DNA of 64,000 bases, taken from contig MEGD01000002.1 of the NCBI GenBank assembly GCA_001725355.1, forward strand, positions 89,229-153,228. The letters run 5' to 3'. A program made the position numbers and the translations under genes. Origin of the DNA: Novosphingobium sp. SCN 66-18. GTDB lineage: Bacteria; Pseudomonadota; Alphaproteobacteria; Sphingomonadales; Sphingomonadaceae. This document shows, piece after piece, positions 1 through 8,354 of the stretch (position 1 is the stretch's first letter; every line of letters starts with the position of its first letter). Below the pieces are notes generated by a model. It saw nothing but the letters and a program-made list of their open reading frames with translations. It ran no database searches and had not been told where the DNA came from.

Positions 1-399
1 GGCCTGCACCGCCGGCGGGGAGGCCGATCCGAACATGCCATAGAGCGAACGGGCAGCGGCGAAGATCAGGATGGTGGCGGTGCCGCCGAACACGCCGTGC
101 AGGCCGGCGAACAGCGTCAGCCCGCACAGCGAGAACGACAGCGCGAAGGCGGCCATGCCCAGCGCCATCATCGCCTTGCGGCCGCGCCGGTCCGACCGGC
201 GCGCCCAGTAAGGGGCCATCAGCATCCACAGCAGCGCGGACCAGGAATAGGCGAGGCTGACCCACACGTCGGCGATGCCAAGGTGCGTGCCGATCGACGG
301 CATCACCGATTGCATCGCGGTGTTGCCCGCCGCGGTGACCAGCATGACCGCGAACAGCAGCGCCATGCGTTCGGGCGGCAAGTGGTCTTTCTTGTGCAT
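1..399 (-). CDS. MFS transporter, N-terminal part (cut by window edge)
   Basis: The first 133 codons of a major facilitator superfamily permease, reading leftward and running off the window without a stop. The start is the ATG at 399 (protein begins MHKKDHLPPERM). Hydrophobic segments lie at about residues 12-32, 47-65 and 77-115. Between the second and third sits the family's loop 2-3 signature (RRSDRRGRKAMM, about residues 67-78), which is the main evidence. Four or so helices of the expected twelve are present. The substrate cannot be told from this part. The 213 bases between this gene and the divergent methyltransferase at 613 hold no gene that I can support and probably carry both promoters. 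Confidence 0.85.
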   Translation of the reverse strand, partial: MHKKDHLPPERMALLFAVMLVTAAGNTAMQSVMPSIGTHLGIADVWVSLAYSWSALLWMLMAPYWARRSDRRGRKAMMALGMAAFALSFSLCGLTLFAGLHGVFGGTATILIFAAARSLYGMFGSASPPAVQA

Positions 400-612
400 C
401 GCGCTTCCGCTCCCTCGCCCGCTCGGCCCCGGACCCGGTCCCAGGCCCGATTCCGGCCATTCTTGCGCCCCAGCGACCGGTGTTTTCCCCCGATCTCGCC
501 CCATCTGGTTCGTTCGTTTGCGGTAAGGTGCTTGTCGCGCCCTTGCAATGACAAGACAAATTTGCGACGCGCGGCTTACAGGCCAGTTCAGGAAAAGGGA
601 CCCCGCCTCAAT

Positions 613-1239
613 ATGACTTCCACGCAGGCAGCGCGCGAGCCCCTGGTGCAGAGGGCGAAGCGCAAGGCGGAACGGTTGCTCGGCCCCTTCGGCATCTTCT
701 TCAAGGGCTTTCTCAAGCATCCCGTGATGGTGGGCGCGATCGTGCCGTCGTCGGGGCGCACGATCAGCCGCGTGCTGTCGAAGGTCGATTGGGACGAATG
801 CCGCCTGTTCGTGGAATATGGCCCCGGCGTGGGCACGTTCTGCCGCCCGGTGCTGGAGCGGCTGCGCCGCGACGGGCGCCTGATCGTGATCGACACGAAT
901 CCCGATTTCATCGAGTACCTGTCGAAGACCATCGGCGATAGCCGGTTCATCGCCATCAACGGCTCGGCTGCCGATGTGGAGGATATCGTCCGCGCCCACG
1001 GTTTCGAAAATGCCGATTACGTGCTTTCGGGCCTGCCGTTCTCGACGCTGCCCGAAGGCGTCGGACCCGCGATCATGGCCGCGACGCAGCGCGTGCTGCG
1101 CCCCGGCGGCGCATTTCTGGTCTATCAGTACACGGCGCGCGCGCGGGATCTGATGGGGCGCTATTTCCGCCGCATCGACAAGGGCTTCGAGCTGTGGAAC
1201 GTGCCGCCCTGCGTGATTTCGTGGGGCTGGAAGGAATAA
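613..1239 (+). CDS. Phospholipid N-methyltransferase-like SAM methyltransferase
   Basis: A 208-residue class I SAM-dependent methyltransferase resembling the PmtA/COG3963 family, which methylates phosphatidylethanolamine towards phosphatidylcholine at the inner membrane. The SAM-binding motif I is VEYGPGVGTF (67-76), followed by an acidic strand end (IVIDTNPDFI, 91-100) and SGLPFS (139-144). The N-terminal stretch PFGIFFKGFLKHPVMVGAIVPSS matches the family's typical start. The frame is open further upstream, but the ATG at 613 fits the usual protein length. Substrate is inferred; the family also contains rRNA-methylase-like members. Its TAA stop touches the stop codon of the convergent gene on the other strand with no gap. 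Confidence 0.75.
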   Translation: MTSTQAAREPLVQRAKRKAERLLGPFGIFFKGFLKHPVMVGAIVPSSGRTISRVLSKVDWDECRLFVEYGPGVGTFCRPVLERLRRDGRLIVIDTNPDFIEYLSKTIGDSRFIAINGSAADVEDIVRAHGFENADYVLSGLPFSTLPEGVGPAIMAATQRVLRPGGAFLVYQYTARARDLMGRYFRRIDKGFELWNVPPCVISWGWKE

Positions 1240-2058
1240 TTACTCGAACGTGGCGATGATTTCCGGTCCGGTCGGGCCGGATAGCAGGTGATGCATCGCG
1301 GCCAGCATCGCCGTCAGATAGACCATCGCCCCCGATGTGATCGCGCTGGATACGGCCGCGCCCAGCGCGCGCTGCAGCTCGCCGCCCGTGGTCAGCACCA
1401 GCACCACGCCCACCAGCATCATGATCAGGCCATAGATCACGAAGAACACCAGCCCCGCCAGCGTCAGGAACACCCCGATGCGCGCGGTGTTGCCGCGCGT
1501 GAGCGCCCAGCTCCGGCGAATCGCGGCCACGGGATTGCGCAGGTTCTCGGTGGCGATGACCGGGGCGATCAGCATCACCCGCAACCCGCAATAGACCATG
1601 ACCGCGAAGATCATCAGCACGGCGGCGGCGGCCAGCGCCTGGACGCCGGTCAGCGACATCAGCGAAACGAACAGCACGAATGCCCCGCCCAGAGTCAGCC
1701 CGATCAGGAGCTGGGCCAGGAGATAGGGACCGGTCATGACGAAACCGCGCCGGATCGCCTGCGCCACGGTCGGCCGGTCGTGCGCGGTCATCACCACCAG
1801 CACGGTCAGCGTGCCGGTGATCTGCAGCACGGACACCAGCAGCAGGAAAGGCATGGCCCGGCCATAGGCATCGCCCAGCAGAGTCATCATCTCGCGCGGG
1901 GGGAGGCCTGCGGGAATCTGCGGTTCGGGCACCAGGATGGCGAAGGCCAGCGTCGGCAGCAGGAAGAACACTCCGGCGATGGCGGCAAGCACGTCGCGGT
2001 TGGCGGAGACCAGCCGGGTGGCCAAGGCCCACGCGGCGCTGCTGTCCAGTCTGATCAC
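1240..2058 (-). CDS. Multi-pass membrane protein of unknown function
   Basis: A 272-residue integral membrane protein with about six hydrophobic segments (roughly residues 22-42, 68-90, 108-133, 138-165, 195-225, 235-255). The loop NPVAAIRRSWALTRGN before the fifth helix resembles the repeated motif of glycerophosphodiester phosphodiesterase membrane-domain proteins, but no catalytic domain is attached, so no function is assigned. I place the start at a GTG (2058) because AAAGGGAC lies seven bases upstream; an in-frame codon further upstream gives a 292-residue version with an unconvincing N-terminus. It faces lipB across about 150 bases, so a divergent promoter is likely there. Confidence 0.7.
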   Translation of the reverse strand: MIRLDSSAAWALATRLVSANRDVLAAIAGVFFLLPTLAFAILVPEPQIPAGLPPREMMTLLGDAYGRAMPFLLLVSVLQITGTLTVLVVMTAHDRPTVAQAIRRGFVMTGPYLLAQLLIGLTLGGAFVLFVSLMSLTGVQALAAAAVLMIFAVMVYCGLRVMLIAPVIATENLRNPVAAIRRSWALTRGNTARIGVFLTLAGLVFFVIYGLIMMLVGVVLVLTTGGELQRALGAAVSSAITSGAMVYLTAMLAAMHHLLSGPTGPEIIATFE

Positions 2059-2207
2059 GATGCGTCCCTTTCGATGGACGCTCTCCGTAGGCCGCGCGGA
2101 CAAATTCCACAATGCCACGGTTTCCTTGCGAACAGGTCCGGCGCGTATGCCCGCTCGAAGGCGTTTGGCCCTTGCCAGAGCGCCCTGCCGGGGCCACCTG
2201 ACGCACC

Positions 2208-2894
2208 ATGAACGGCTTGCAGGATATCGAAGTGCGCGTGGAGAGCGCGCCCGTGCCCTATCGCGTGGCGCTGGAGGCGATGGCGGCGCGCAACGCCGCG
2301 ATCGCCGAAGGCACCGCGTCCGAACTGATCTGGCTGCTGGAGCATCCGCCGGTCTATACCGCCGGCACCAGCGCCGATCCGGCGGAACTGCTTGATCCGC
2401 GGTTCGAAGTGGTCGAGGCCGGGCGGGGCGGGCGCTATACCTATCACGGGCCGGGGCAGCGCGTGGGCTATATCCTGCTCGACCTGCGCAAGCGCGCGCG
2501 CGACGTGCGCGGGTTCGTCCATGCGCTCGAAGGCTGGGTGATCGATACGCTGGCCGATTTCGGCGTGGCCGGCCGCCGCGCCGAAGGACGTATCGGCATC
2601 TGGGTGGATGGCCCGGAGCGGAACGGCCTGCCCGGCGGCGAAGCCAAGATCGGCGCGATCGGCGTGCGCATCCGCCGCTGGGTGACGATGCACGGCTTTT
2701 CCGTCAATCTATCCCCCGATCTCGCGCATTTCGGCGGCATCGTGCCTTGCGGGATCGAGGAATTCGGCGTCACCAGCATGAAGGATCTGGGGCTGGAGGT
2801 TGCGCCGGAGGCATGGGATCGGGCATTGCTCGCCCGTGCCGGAGACTTCCTTGCCCGGCTTGACGTGCCATGCCCGCCGGAGACCGCCCGATGA
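2208..2894 (+). CDS. lipB: Octanoyltransferase (lipoate biosynthesis)
   Basis: LipB moves the octanoyl group from acyl carrier protein to the lipoyl domains of 2-oxoacid dehydrogenases and the glycine cleavage system, the first step of lipoate synthesis in the cytoplasm. The 228-residue protein has the family's three diagnostic elements: [10 protein letters not shown] (45-53), the YTYHGPGQ signature (77-84), and the catalytic pair Lys147 ([10 protein letters not shown]) and Cys181 ([11 protein letters not shown]). The arginine/glycine context [12 protein letters not shown] is normal. The last bases overlap the next gene by ATGA, so the downstream lipoprotein is probably translationally coupled. 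lipA is not in this window. Confidence 0.95.
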   Translation: MNGLQDIEVRVESAPVPYRVALEAMAARNAAIAEGTASELIWLLEHPPVYTAGTSADPAELLDPRFEVVEAGRGGRYTYHGPGQRVGYILLDLRKRARDVRGFVHALEGWVIDTLADFGVAGRRAEGRIGIWVDGPERNGLPGGEAKIGAIGVRIRRWVTMHGFSVNLSPDLAHFGGIVPCGIEEFGVTSMKDLGLEVAPEAWDRALLARAGDFLARLDVPCPPETAR

Positions 2895-3328
2895 AGCGCA
2901 GAGTACCGACCCTTTCCGTAGCCCTGGCACTGGTTGCCTGCGCCACGCTGGCGGGGTGCGGCAAGAAGGCGGGGAACGACAACGGCAAGGCCCAGGCGGC
3001 GGGGGGCGAAGTGCTGCCCGGCACGGTCAGCGACGCGATGATCGATCTCGACCGGTCGCAGGCCGAAGCGCCGCTTCAGGCGCCGAAGCCCGGCGAGGCG
3101 GCCAAGGCCGGCGCCGCGGCGCCGGTAGCAAATGCGAGCGCGGTCGCGGATGAGTCTGCCCCCGATGCGACGCCGGACGCGTCGACTCCTGCGGCCGGGG
3201 CCACGGCGTCCGCACCAAAGCCTGCCGTCTCCGCCACGCCCAAGCCGGCCAGCACGGCGAAACCGGCGGTCAAGCCGACCCCGAAGCCGTCACCCAGGCC
3301 GTCGCCAAGCCGCTCCGGCGGAAACTGA
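2891..3328 (+). CDS. Small Ala/Pro/Lys-rich lipoprotein
   Basis: A 145-residue predicted lipoprotein. A hydrophobic signal (about residues 6-21) ends in the lipobox LAGC, so Cys would be lipidated and the protein anchored in a membrane facing the periplasm. The C-terminal half is low complexity: repeats rich in Ala, Pro, Thr and Lys (for example [13 protein letters not shown]), the sort of linker that crosses or touches peptidoglycan. The start ATG at 2891 overlaps the lipB stop (ATGA). No domain is recognised and no function is assigned. A similar Pro/Lys tail is used by other exported proteins to bind the cell wall, which is only a guess here. Confidence 0.7.
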   Translation: MKRRVPTLSVALALVACATLAGCGKKAGNDNGKAQAAGGEVLPGTVSDAMIDLDRSQAEAPLQAPKPGEAAKAGAAAPVANASAVADESAPDATPDASTPAAGATASAPKPAVSATPKPASTAKPAVKPTPKPSPRPSPSRSGGN

Positions 3329-3343
3329 CCGGATCCGCAACGG

Positions 3344-4231
3344 TCAGGCGATGCCCAGCAGCTGCCGTGCCTGCTTCAGGTGCGGCTGGTCGATCATCCG
3401 GCCGTCGATCTGCAGCGTTCCCGCACCGGGATTGGCGGCGAAAGCATCGACGATGGCGCGGGCGTGGGCCAGTTCCGCGTCGGTGGGCGCGAAGGCCGCG
3501 TTGATCACCGGCACTTGCGCCGGGTGAATCGCCAGCATGCCCGCAAATCCATCCGCGCGCGCGGTTTCGGCGGCGGTGCGCAGGCCGGCTTCGTCGCGGA
3601 AATCGGCATGCAGCGTATCGACTGGCCAGATTTCCAGCGCGTGCGCCGCCAGCAACGTCTGCGCCCGCACGAAACGGAAGGTATCGGTCCAGCGGCCGGC
3701 GTCATCGCGCTTGCGCGTGGCGCCGAGCACGGCGGAAAGGTCTTCCGCGCCCCAGGTCAGGCCGGCGAGGCGCGGCAGCGATTGCCCGGCATAGGCGGGG
3801 ATGGTCAGCGCGGCGCTGGCGGTTTCGCTCACCAGCGGCAGCAGGCGCGTGGAACCGGGGGCAAGGCCGTGGCGCTGCTCCAGCGCATCGAGTTCGGTGG
3901 AAACCAGCCGGACCTGGTCCGGTCCTTCGGTCTTGGGCAGCACGATGCCATCGGGCGCGCCGGCCATGATCGCGGCAAGGTCTTCGCGCCACAGGCCTGT
4001 ATCGATGGCGTTGATCCGCAGCCACCGGGCCTGCCGGGTATCGGCGTTTCCCGGATCGGCGGCGCGGCGCGCTTCCAGCCAGCCGCGCGCGACATCGCGC
4101 GCGGCCGCCTTGGCGGCGGGCGCGACCGCGTCCTCCAGATCGACGATGATCGCGTGCGCCCCCGTTTCAGGCGCCTTGGACAGCTTCTTCTCGCTGTCGC
4201 CCGGGACGAACAACCAGGAACGGGGGGGCAT
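3344..4231 (-). CDS. CitE-like CoA ester lyase (HpcH/HpaI family)
   Basis: A 295-residue TIM-barrel enzyme of the CitE-like group (citrate lyase beta-like, malyl-CoA and methylmalyl-CoA lyases), which cleave C-C bonds of hydroxyacyl-CoA esters with Mg2+. Visible family motifs are SWLFVPGDSEKK at the N-terminus, DLEDAVAP (31-38, metal-binding acidic pair), RIN (72-74), DGIVLPKTEG (94-103) and GAEDLSAVLGA. It ends at a typical family length. It lies 12 bases downstream of the flavin oxidoreductase gene on the same strand, so the two form an operon. Which acyl-CoA is cleaved cannot be read from sequence; no partner citrate lyase subunits are nearby, which argues against classical citrate lyase. 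Confidence 0.85.
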   Translation of the reverse strand: MPPRSWLFVPGDSEKKLSKAPETGAHAIIVDLEDAVAPAAKAAARDVARGWLEARRAADPGNADTRQARWLRINAIDTGLWREDLAAIMAGAPDGIVLPKTEGPDQVRLVSTELDALEQRHGLAPGSTRLLPLVSETASAALTIPAYAGQSLPRLAGLTWGAEDLSAVLGATRKRDDAGRWTDTFRFVRAQTLLAAHALEIWPVDTLHADFRDEAGLRTAAETARADGFAGMLAIHPAQVPVINAAFAPTDAELAHARAIVDAFAANPGAGTLQIDGRMIDQPHLKQARQLLGIA

Positions 4232-4243
4232 CGCTTTCTCCTG

Positions 4244-5353
4244 TCAGGCGTTTTCCCGCGCCGTCTGCTGTGCCAGCGTGGGGTAGTCAATATAGCCTTC
4301 GGGACCGGGGAAGTACCAGCTGCGCGGCACGTTGACGTTGGGCGCCAGTTCCGCGCCGATGCGGAAGCGTTCGACCAGATCGGGGTTGGAGATGAACGGC
4401 CGGCCGAAGCTGACCGCGTCGCAACGGCCCGCAGCGACGTCGGCGGCGGCCTGCTCGACGGTGTAGTCGCTGTTCAGCACCAACGGGCCGGTGAACAGGC
4501 CGCGGATCAGCGCGTCCTGCTGGGGCACGTCGGTGGAGCCGAAGGTGCCGTTCGGGCCGGGCTGGCGCAGTTCGAGGAAGCCAAGGCCCAGCGCCTCGAT
4601 CGTGCGCGCTGCTTCGCTGAAGATCGCGGCGGGATCGCTGTCGTCCACGCCCTGCGAATCGCCGTTGGGCGAAAGCCGGATCGAAACGCGATCCTTGCCC
4701 CAGACCGCGATCAGGCGTTCCAGCACTTCGCGCATCAGCCGCACGCGGTTTTCGGGCGAGCCGCCATAATCGTCGTCGCGCAGGTTGGCCTTGTCGCGCA
4801 GGAACTGGTCGATCAGGTAGCCATTGGCGCCGTGAAGCTGCACGCCGTCGAAGCCGGCGCGTTTCGCGTTCTCGGCCGCGCGGCCATAATCGTCGACGAT
4901 GCGCGGCATCTCGTCCAGCCGCAGCGGGCGGGCCACCACGTAATCCTTGGTGCCGCCGGGCGTGTGGGCATGGCCGGGCGCGCGCGTGGCGGAGGAGGAG
5001 ACCGGCAGTTCGCCGTCGAGGAAATCGGGATGGACGATGCGGCCCATGTGCCAGAGCTGGCAGACGATGCGGCCGCCGGCGGCGTGGACCGCTTCGGTCA
5101 CCGGCTTCCATCCTTCGACCTGGGCATCGCTCCAGATGCCCGGCGCGCTGGGCCAGCCCAGCCCTTCGCGGCTGATCCCGGTCGCCTCGCTGATGATCAG
5201 CCCGGCGCCCGCGCGCTGGCGATAGTATTCGGCCATCATCGCGTTGGGCACGAAGCCCGGGTCGGCGCGGCCGCGCGTCAGCGGGGCCATCAGGATGCGG
5301 TTCGGCGCCTCGATTGCGCCCAGGGTGATCGGCTGGAACAGGGAATCATGCAT
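4244..5353 (-). CDS. NADH:flavin oxidoreductase, old yellow enzyme family
   Basis: A 369-residue FMN enzyme of the old yellow enzyme family (NemA/xenobiotic reductase branch), reducing activated C=C bonds and some nitro compounds. It begins with the family's SLFQPITLGAIEAPNRI and MAPLTRGRAD, has the LWHMGRI strand, the HGANGYLIDQFLRDKAN substrate/FMN stretch and the GGSPENRVRL signature. The C-terminal LNSDYT and SFGRPFISNPDLVERF motifs bind the FMN phosphate. The gene is complete and leads a two-gene operon with the CitE-like lyase. The physiological substrate is unknown. Confidence 0.92.
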   Translation of the reverse strand: MHDSLFQPITLGAIEAPNRILMAPLTRGRADPGFVPNAMMAEYYRQRAGAGLIISEATGISREGLGWPSAPGIWSDAQVEGWKPVTEAVHAAGGRIVCQLWHMGRIVHPDFLDGELPVSSSATRAPGHAHTPGGTKDYVVARPLRLDEMPRIVDDYGRAAENAKRAGFDGVQLHGANGYLIDQFLRDKANLRDDDYGGSPENRVRLMREVLERLIAVWGKDRVSIRLSPNGDSQGVDDSDPAAIFSEAARTIEALGLGFLELRQPGPNGTFGSTDVPQQDALIRGLFTGPLVLNSDYTVEQAAADVAAGRCDAVSFGRPFISNPDLVERFRIGAELAPNVNVPRSWYFPGPEGYIDYPTLAQQTARENA

Positions 5354-5430
5354 GGACAGGACATCTCCGGAATGGGAAGAAGACCAGTAAAGGGGCCTGC
5401 GTTTCCTTTTGCAACTGACTTTGGGCTTTA

Positions 5431-6342
5431 GTGATCCGCATGAAAACTTCCCGGCCCGAAACGTTGCGGCCCGAAACAGTGGCGCATTCCGGCGCGAAGC
5501 CGCTGCACTATGCCGCGCTGCTGCTGGGCAACATTGCCCTGGCGCTGGGGCCGCTGTTCGTGCGCGTGGCGGATTCGGGGGCGGTTTCCGCCGGCTTCTG
5601 GCGCCTGTTCCTGGCGTTGCCGCTGCTGGCCCTGCTCGCGCGGTGGAATCGCCAGCCGCTGTTCGGCTACAGCCGCCGCGAGCTGGGACTGGTGACGATC
5701 GCGGGCGTCTTCTTCGCGCTCGACCTTGCCAGCTGGCATATCGGGATCGAGCGCACGCGATTGGGCAATGCCACGCTGTTCGGCAATTCGGGCAGCGTGA
5801 TCCTGATGATCTGGGGCCTTGTGGCGATCCGCCGGCGCCCGCGCGCGATCGAGGTGCTGGCCGTGGTCATGGCCACGGTGGGCGCGGTGGTTCTGCTGGG
5901 CCGATCGCTGGAGATCGGCGCGCGCACGCTGGCGGGCGATCTGTTCTGCATCGTCGCCGGCCTGCTCTATGTCGTCTATATCCTGGTGATCCAGCAGGCG
6001 CGGGGCCGGTTCGGCAGCTGGTCGCTGCTGTTCCTGTCGAGCCTTGCCGGATGCCCGGTGGTGGCGGGCATCGCCCTGGCGATGGGCGAGCCGTTCTGGC
6101 CGCACGACTGGGGACCGCTGATCGGCCTGACGTTGGCCAGCCAGATCGTCGGGCAGGGCCTGCTGGTCTATGCGCTGCGCCACTTCCCGCCGCTGGTGGT
6201 GGGGCTGGCGCTGCTGACGCAGCCGATCGTTTCGGTGCTGGTCGGCTGGCTGGCGTTCCGCGAAGTGCTGTCGGGGCCGGATGCGCTGGGCATGGCGCTG
6301 GTCGGCGCGGCGCTGGTGCTGGCCCGGCTGGCCGACCGCTAG
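5431..6342 (+). CDS. EamA/DMT-family exporter
   Basis: A 303-residue drug/metabolite transporter superfamily permease with ten predicted helices arranged as two EamA repeats (about residues 25-155 and 165-300). Typical features are the loop SAGFWRLFLALPLLALLARW in the first repeat and GPDALGMALVGAALVLARL at the end. Such proteins sit in the inner membrane and usually export amino acids or other metabolites; the substrate is not evident. The GTG at 5431 is taken because TTTGGG lies just upstream; an ATG nine bases later (5440) is an alternative with a poorer ribosome site. Divergent from the oxidoreductase operon. Confidence 0.85.
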   Translation: MIRMKTSRPETLRPETVAHSGAKPLHYAALLLGNIALALGPLFVRVADSGAVSAGFWRLFLALPLLALLARWNRQPLFGYSRRELGLVTIAGVFFALDLASWHIGIERTRLGNATLFGNSGSVILMIWGLVAIRRRPRAIEVLAVVMATVGAVVLLGRSLEIGARTLAGDLFCIVAGLLYVVYILVIQQARGRFGSWSLLFLSSLAGCPVVAGIALAMGEPFWPHDWGPLIGLTLASQIVGQGLLVYALRHFPPLVVGLALLTQPIVSVLVGWLAFREVLSGPDALGMALVGAALVLARLADR

Positions 6343-6365
6343 GGTGGGATCACGCCGTCTCGAAC

Positions 6366-6445
6366 CGTCATGGCGAGGGGCGAAGCCCCGCGGCCATCCA
6401 GAGCCGCGCGGGACTCCGGATTGCTTCGCTACGCTCGCAATGACG
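6366..6445. repeat. Intergenic palindromic repeat (CGTCATTGCGAG type)
   Basis: Two imperfect arms face each other: the left begins CGTCATGGCGAGGGGCGAAG and the right, read on the other strand, begins CGTCATTGCGAGCGTAGCGA. Each arm continues into a CCATCCAGAG or CAATCCGGAG box. Elements of this kind are scattered between genes in many proteobacterial genomes and form hairpins in RNA. It sits between the convergent ends of the EamA exporter gene and nadA, the usual place for such repeats. Confidence 0.7.
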
Positions 6446-6494
6446 AAGCGGATCGGACGGAAGCCTTCAGGCTATGGAGTGCTTCCGGCGACGT

Positions 6495-7481
6495 TTACGC
6501 CCGGCCCAGGTCGCCCTTGCCCACCGTCCCCGCCGCCATGTCGAGCATTGCGTCGAGGCTTTTCTTCGCGGCAAGGCGCAGCTCCTCGTCGATCTCGATG
6601 CGCGGCGTCAGGTCGCGCAGCGCGAGGTAGAGCTTCTCCAGCGTGTTGAGCGCCATGTAGGGGCAGATGTTGCAGTTGCAGTTGCCGTCCGCCCCCGGCG
6701 CGCCGATGAAGGTCTTGCCCGGCATCGCCAGTTGCATCTGGTGGATGATGTGCGGTTCGGTCGCCACGATCAGCGTATCGCCGGTCATCGCCTTGGCATA
6801 GTTCAGGATGCCGCTGGTCGAACCGACATAGTCGGCATGGTCCACGATGTGCGGGGGGCATTCCGGATGCGCGGCGATCGGCGCGCCGGGGTGCTGCGCC
6901 TTCAGCTTGAGCAGCTCGGTCTCGCTGAACGCCTCGTGGACGATGCACACTCCCGGCCACAGCAGCATGTCGCGCCCGAACTTGCGGTTGAGATAGCCGC
7001 CAAGATGCCGGTCCGGGCCGAAGATGATCTTCTGTTCGGGCGGGATCTTCGACAGGATCGTTTCCGCGCTGGACGAGGTGACGATCACGTCGGACAGCGC
7101 CTTCACCTCGGTCGAACAGTTGATGTAGGTCAGCGCGATGTGATCGGGATGCGCCTCGCGGAAGGCCTTGAACTTGTCGGGCGGGCACGAATCCTCGAGG
7201 CTGCACCCGGCATCGAGATCGGGCAGCACCACGATCTTGTCGGGCGAGAGGATCTTCGCCGTATCGGCCATGAACTTCACGCCGCAGAACGCGATCACGT
7301 CCGCGTCGGTCGCCGCCGCCTTGCGCGAAAGCTCCAGCGAATCGCCGACGAAATCAGCCAGGTCCTGGATTTCCGGCCGCTGGTAATAGTGCGCCAGGAT
7401 GACGGCGTTGCGCTCCTTGCGCAGGCGGTCGATCTCGGCGCGCAGGTCGAGGCCGGACAGGTTGGTGGGCTGGGCGGTCAT
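6495..7481 (-). CDS. nadA: Quinolinate synthase A
   Basis: NadA condenses iminoaspartate with dihydroxyacetone phosphate to quinolinate in NAD synthesis and carries an oxygen-sensitive [4Fe-4S] cluster. The 328-residue protein shows the expected motifs: AHYYQRPEIQDLADF near the N-terminus, the first cluster cysteine in VIAFCGVKFMADTAKIL, the second in LWPGVCIVHEAF, and the third region in NCNCNICPYM. The HPECPP and GSTSGI stretches are also typical. The start is the ATG at 7481, with GAAGGGAA upstream; the open frame extends further but without family similarity. nadB and nadC are not in this window. Confidence 0.96.
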   Translation of the reverse strand: MTAQPTNLSGLDLRAEIDRLRKERNAVILAHYYQRPEIQDLADFVGDSLELSRKAAATDADVIAFCGVKFMADTAKILSPDKIVVLPDLDAGCSLEDSCPPDKFKAFREAHPDHIALTYINCSTEVKALSDVIVTSSSAETILSKIPPEQKIIFGPDRHLGGYLNRKFGRDMLLWPGVCIVHEAFSETELLKLKAQHPGAPIAAHPECPPHIVDHADYVGSTSGILNYAKAMTGDTLIVATEPHIIHQMQLAMPGKTFIGAPGADGNCNCNICPYMALNTLEKLYLALRDLTPRIEIDEELRLAAKKSLDAMLDMAAGTVGKGDLGRA

Positions 7482-7537
7482 CGGCGTGGGTTCCCTTCGG
7501 CGGCCGGGCGGAAAGGCTCCCGGCCCGCGCAGGGGAC

Positions 7538-8287
7538 TTAGGCGGCGTACCCGCCCGCCGCAATACCCTCCGCCCAGCCGACGAACGGCGCGAAGCCCGC
7601 CAGCGCCATGATCGCGAGGTGCACCGCGACCAGCGCGGCGGCGCTCCACCACGTGGCCGGATGAACCCTGCCCAGCACCTTGCGGTCATGCCGGGCGAGA
7701 ATGGCGAGCACGCCCAGTTGCACGGAAAGTTCGGCCCAGGGGGCGAAACCGCCCAGCAGCGGCATGGGCAGGATGCGGCCGATCCCCGGCTCCATCACGA
7801 TCACAGTCGCGCCCAGCATCAGCCGCCGGTGCCAGTCCGTGCGCCGGCGCAGCGCGATCGCCGCCGCGAACAGGCCGACGAACGTCATGACCTCGCCGAG
7901 GCTGAGCGCGAGCATGTAGGCATTGGTGAAGAACGGCGGAACGCGGTGCAGTTCCACCGCCTTGACCACGGTGAGCGGCCCCAGCACCGCGATCGCGCCG
8001 ACCAGCAGCAGGCTGGACCAGCCCAGGCGACGGTGCAGCGCGGCGTTGCCGCCCGCCGCCAGCAGGTTCTGCGTGACCATCAGGCCCAGCCAGCCGACCA
8101 TGGCCGCGCCGTGCAGGTGGACCCAGAACGGCACGCGCGCCGGCTGCACGAAGCCGCGCGCGAACCATTGCAGGAAGCCGAACACGACCAGCGCGGCGAT
8201 GCCCGCCGCCATGCGGACGAAGAACGCCTGATCGGCGCGATAGGGAAGGGGGCGGGATTCAGAAAGAGGCGGGAACGCGGTAGCCAT
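7538..8287 (-). CDS. Seven-helix membrane protein with conserved histidines, unknown
   Basis: A 249-residue membrane protein of unknown function with about seven hydrophobic segments. Histidines lie in helix-edge positions: VHLHGAAMVGW, HRRLGW, and HRRLMLGA, a layout reminiscent of membrane cytochromes that hold b-haem, but no family was firmly recognised. The start is the ATG at 8287, preceded by GGAG. It lies 56 bases upstream of nadA on the same strand, so the two may be co-transcribed. Alternatives include a sensor or a small-molecule exporter; nothing in the sequence decides between these. Confidence 0.65.
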   Translation of the reverse strand: MATAFPPLSESRPLPYRADQAFFVRMAAGIAALVVFGFLQWFARGFVQPARVPFWVHLHGAAMVGWLGLMVTQNLLAAGGNAALHRRLGWSSLLLVGAIAVLGPLTVVKAVELHRVPPFFTNAYMLALSLGEVMTFVGLFAAAIALRRRTDWHRRLMLGATVIVMEPGIGRILPMPLLGGFAPWAELSVQLGVLAILARHDRKVLGRVHPATWWSAAALVAVHLAIMALAGFAPFVGWAEGIAAGGYAA

Positions 8288-8354
8288 CGGGGATCTCCGA
8301 TCAGTCCAGGCGCGTCCCGATATTACAAGGGCGCGCGCGGACCAATGACGCCCG

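Noticed and set aside
3380-5431. A 683-codon open frame opposite the CitE-like and oxidoreductase genes
   Set aside because: No family similarity and biased composition (rich in Gly, Ala, Arg, His, Gln). It mirrors two well-recognised genes; such long antisense frames are expected at this G+C content.
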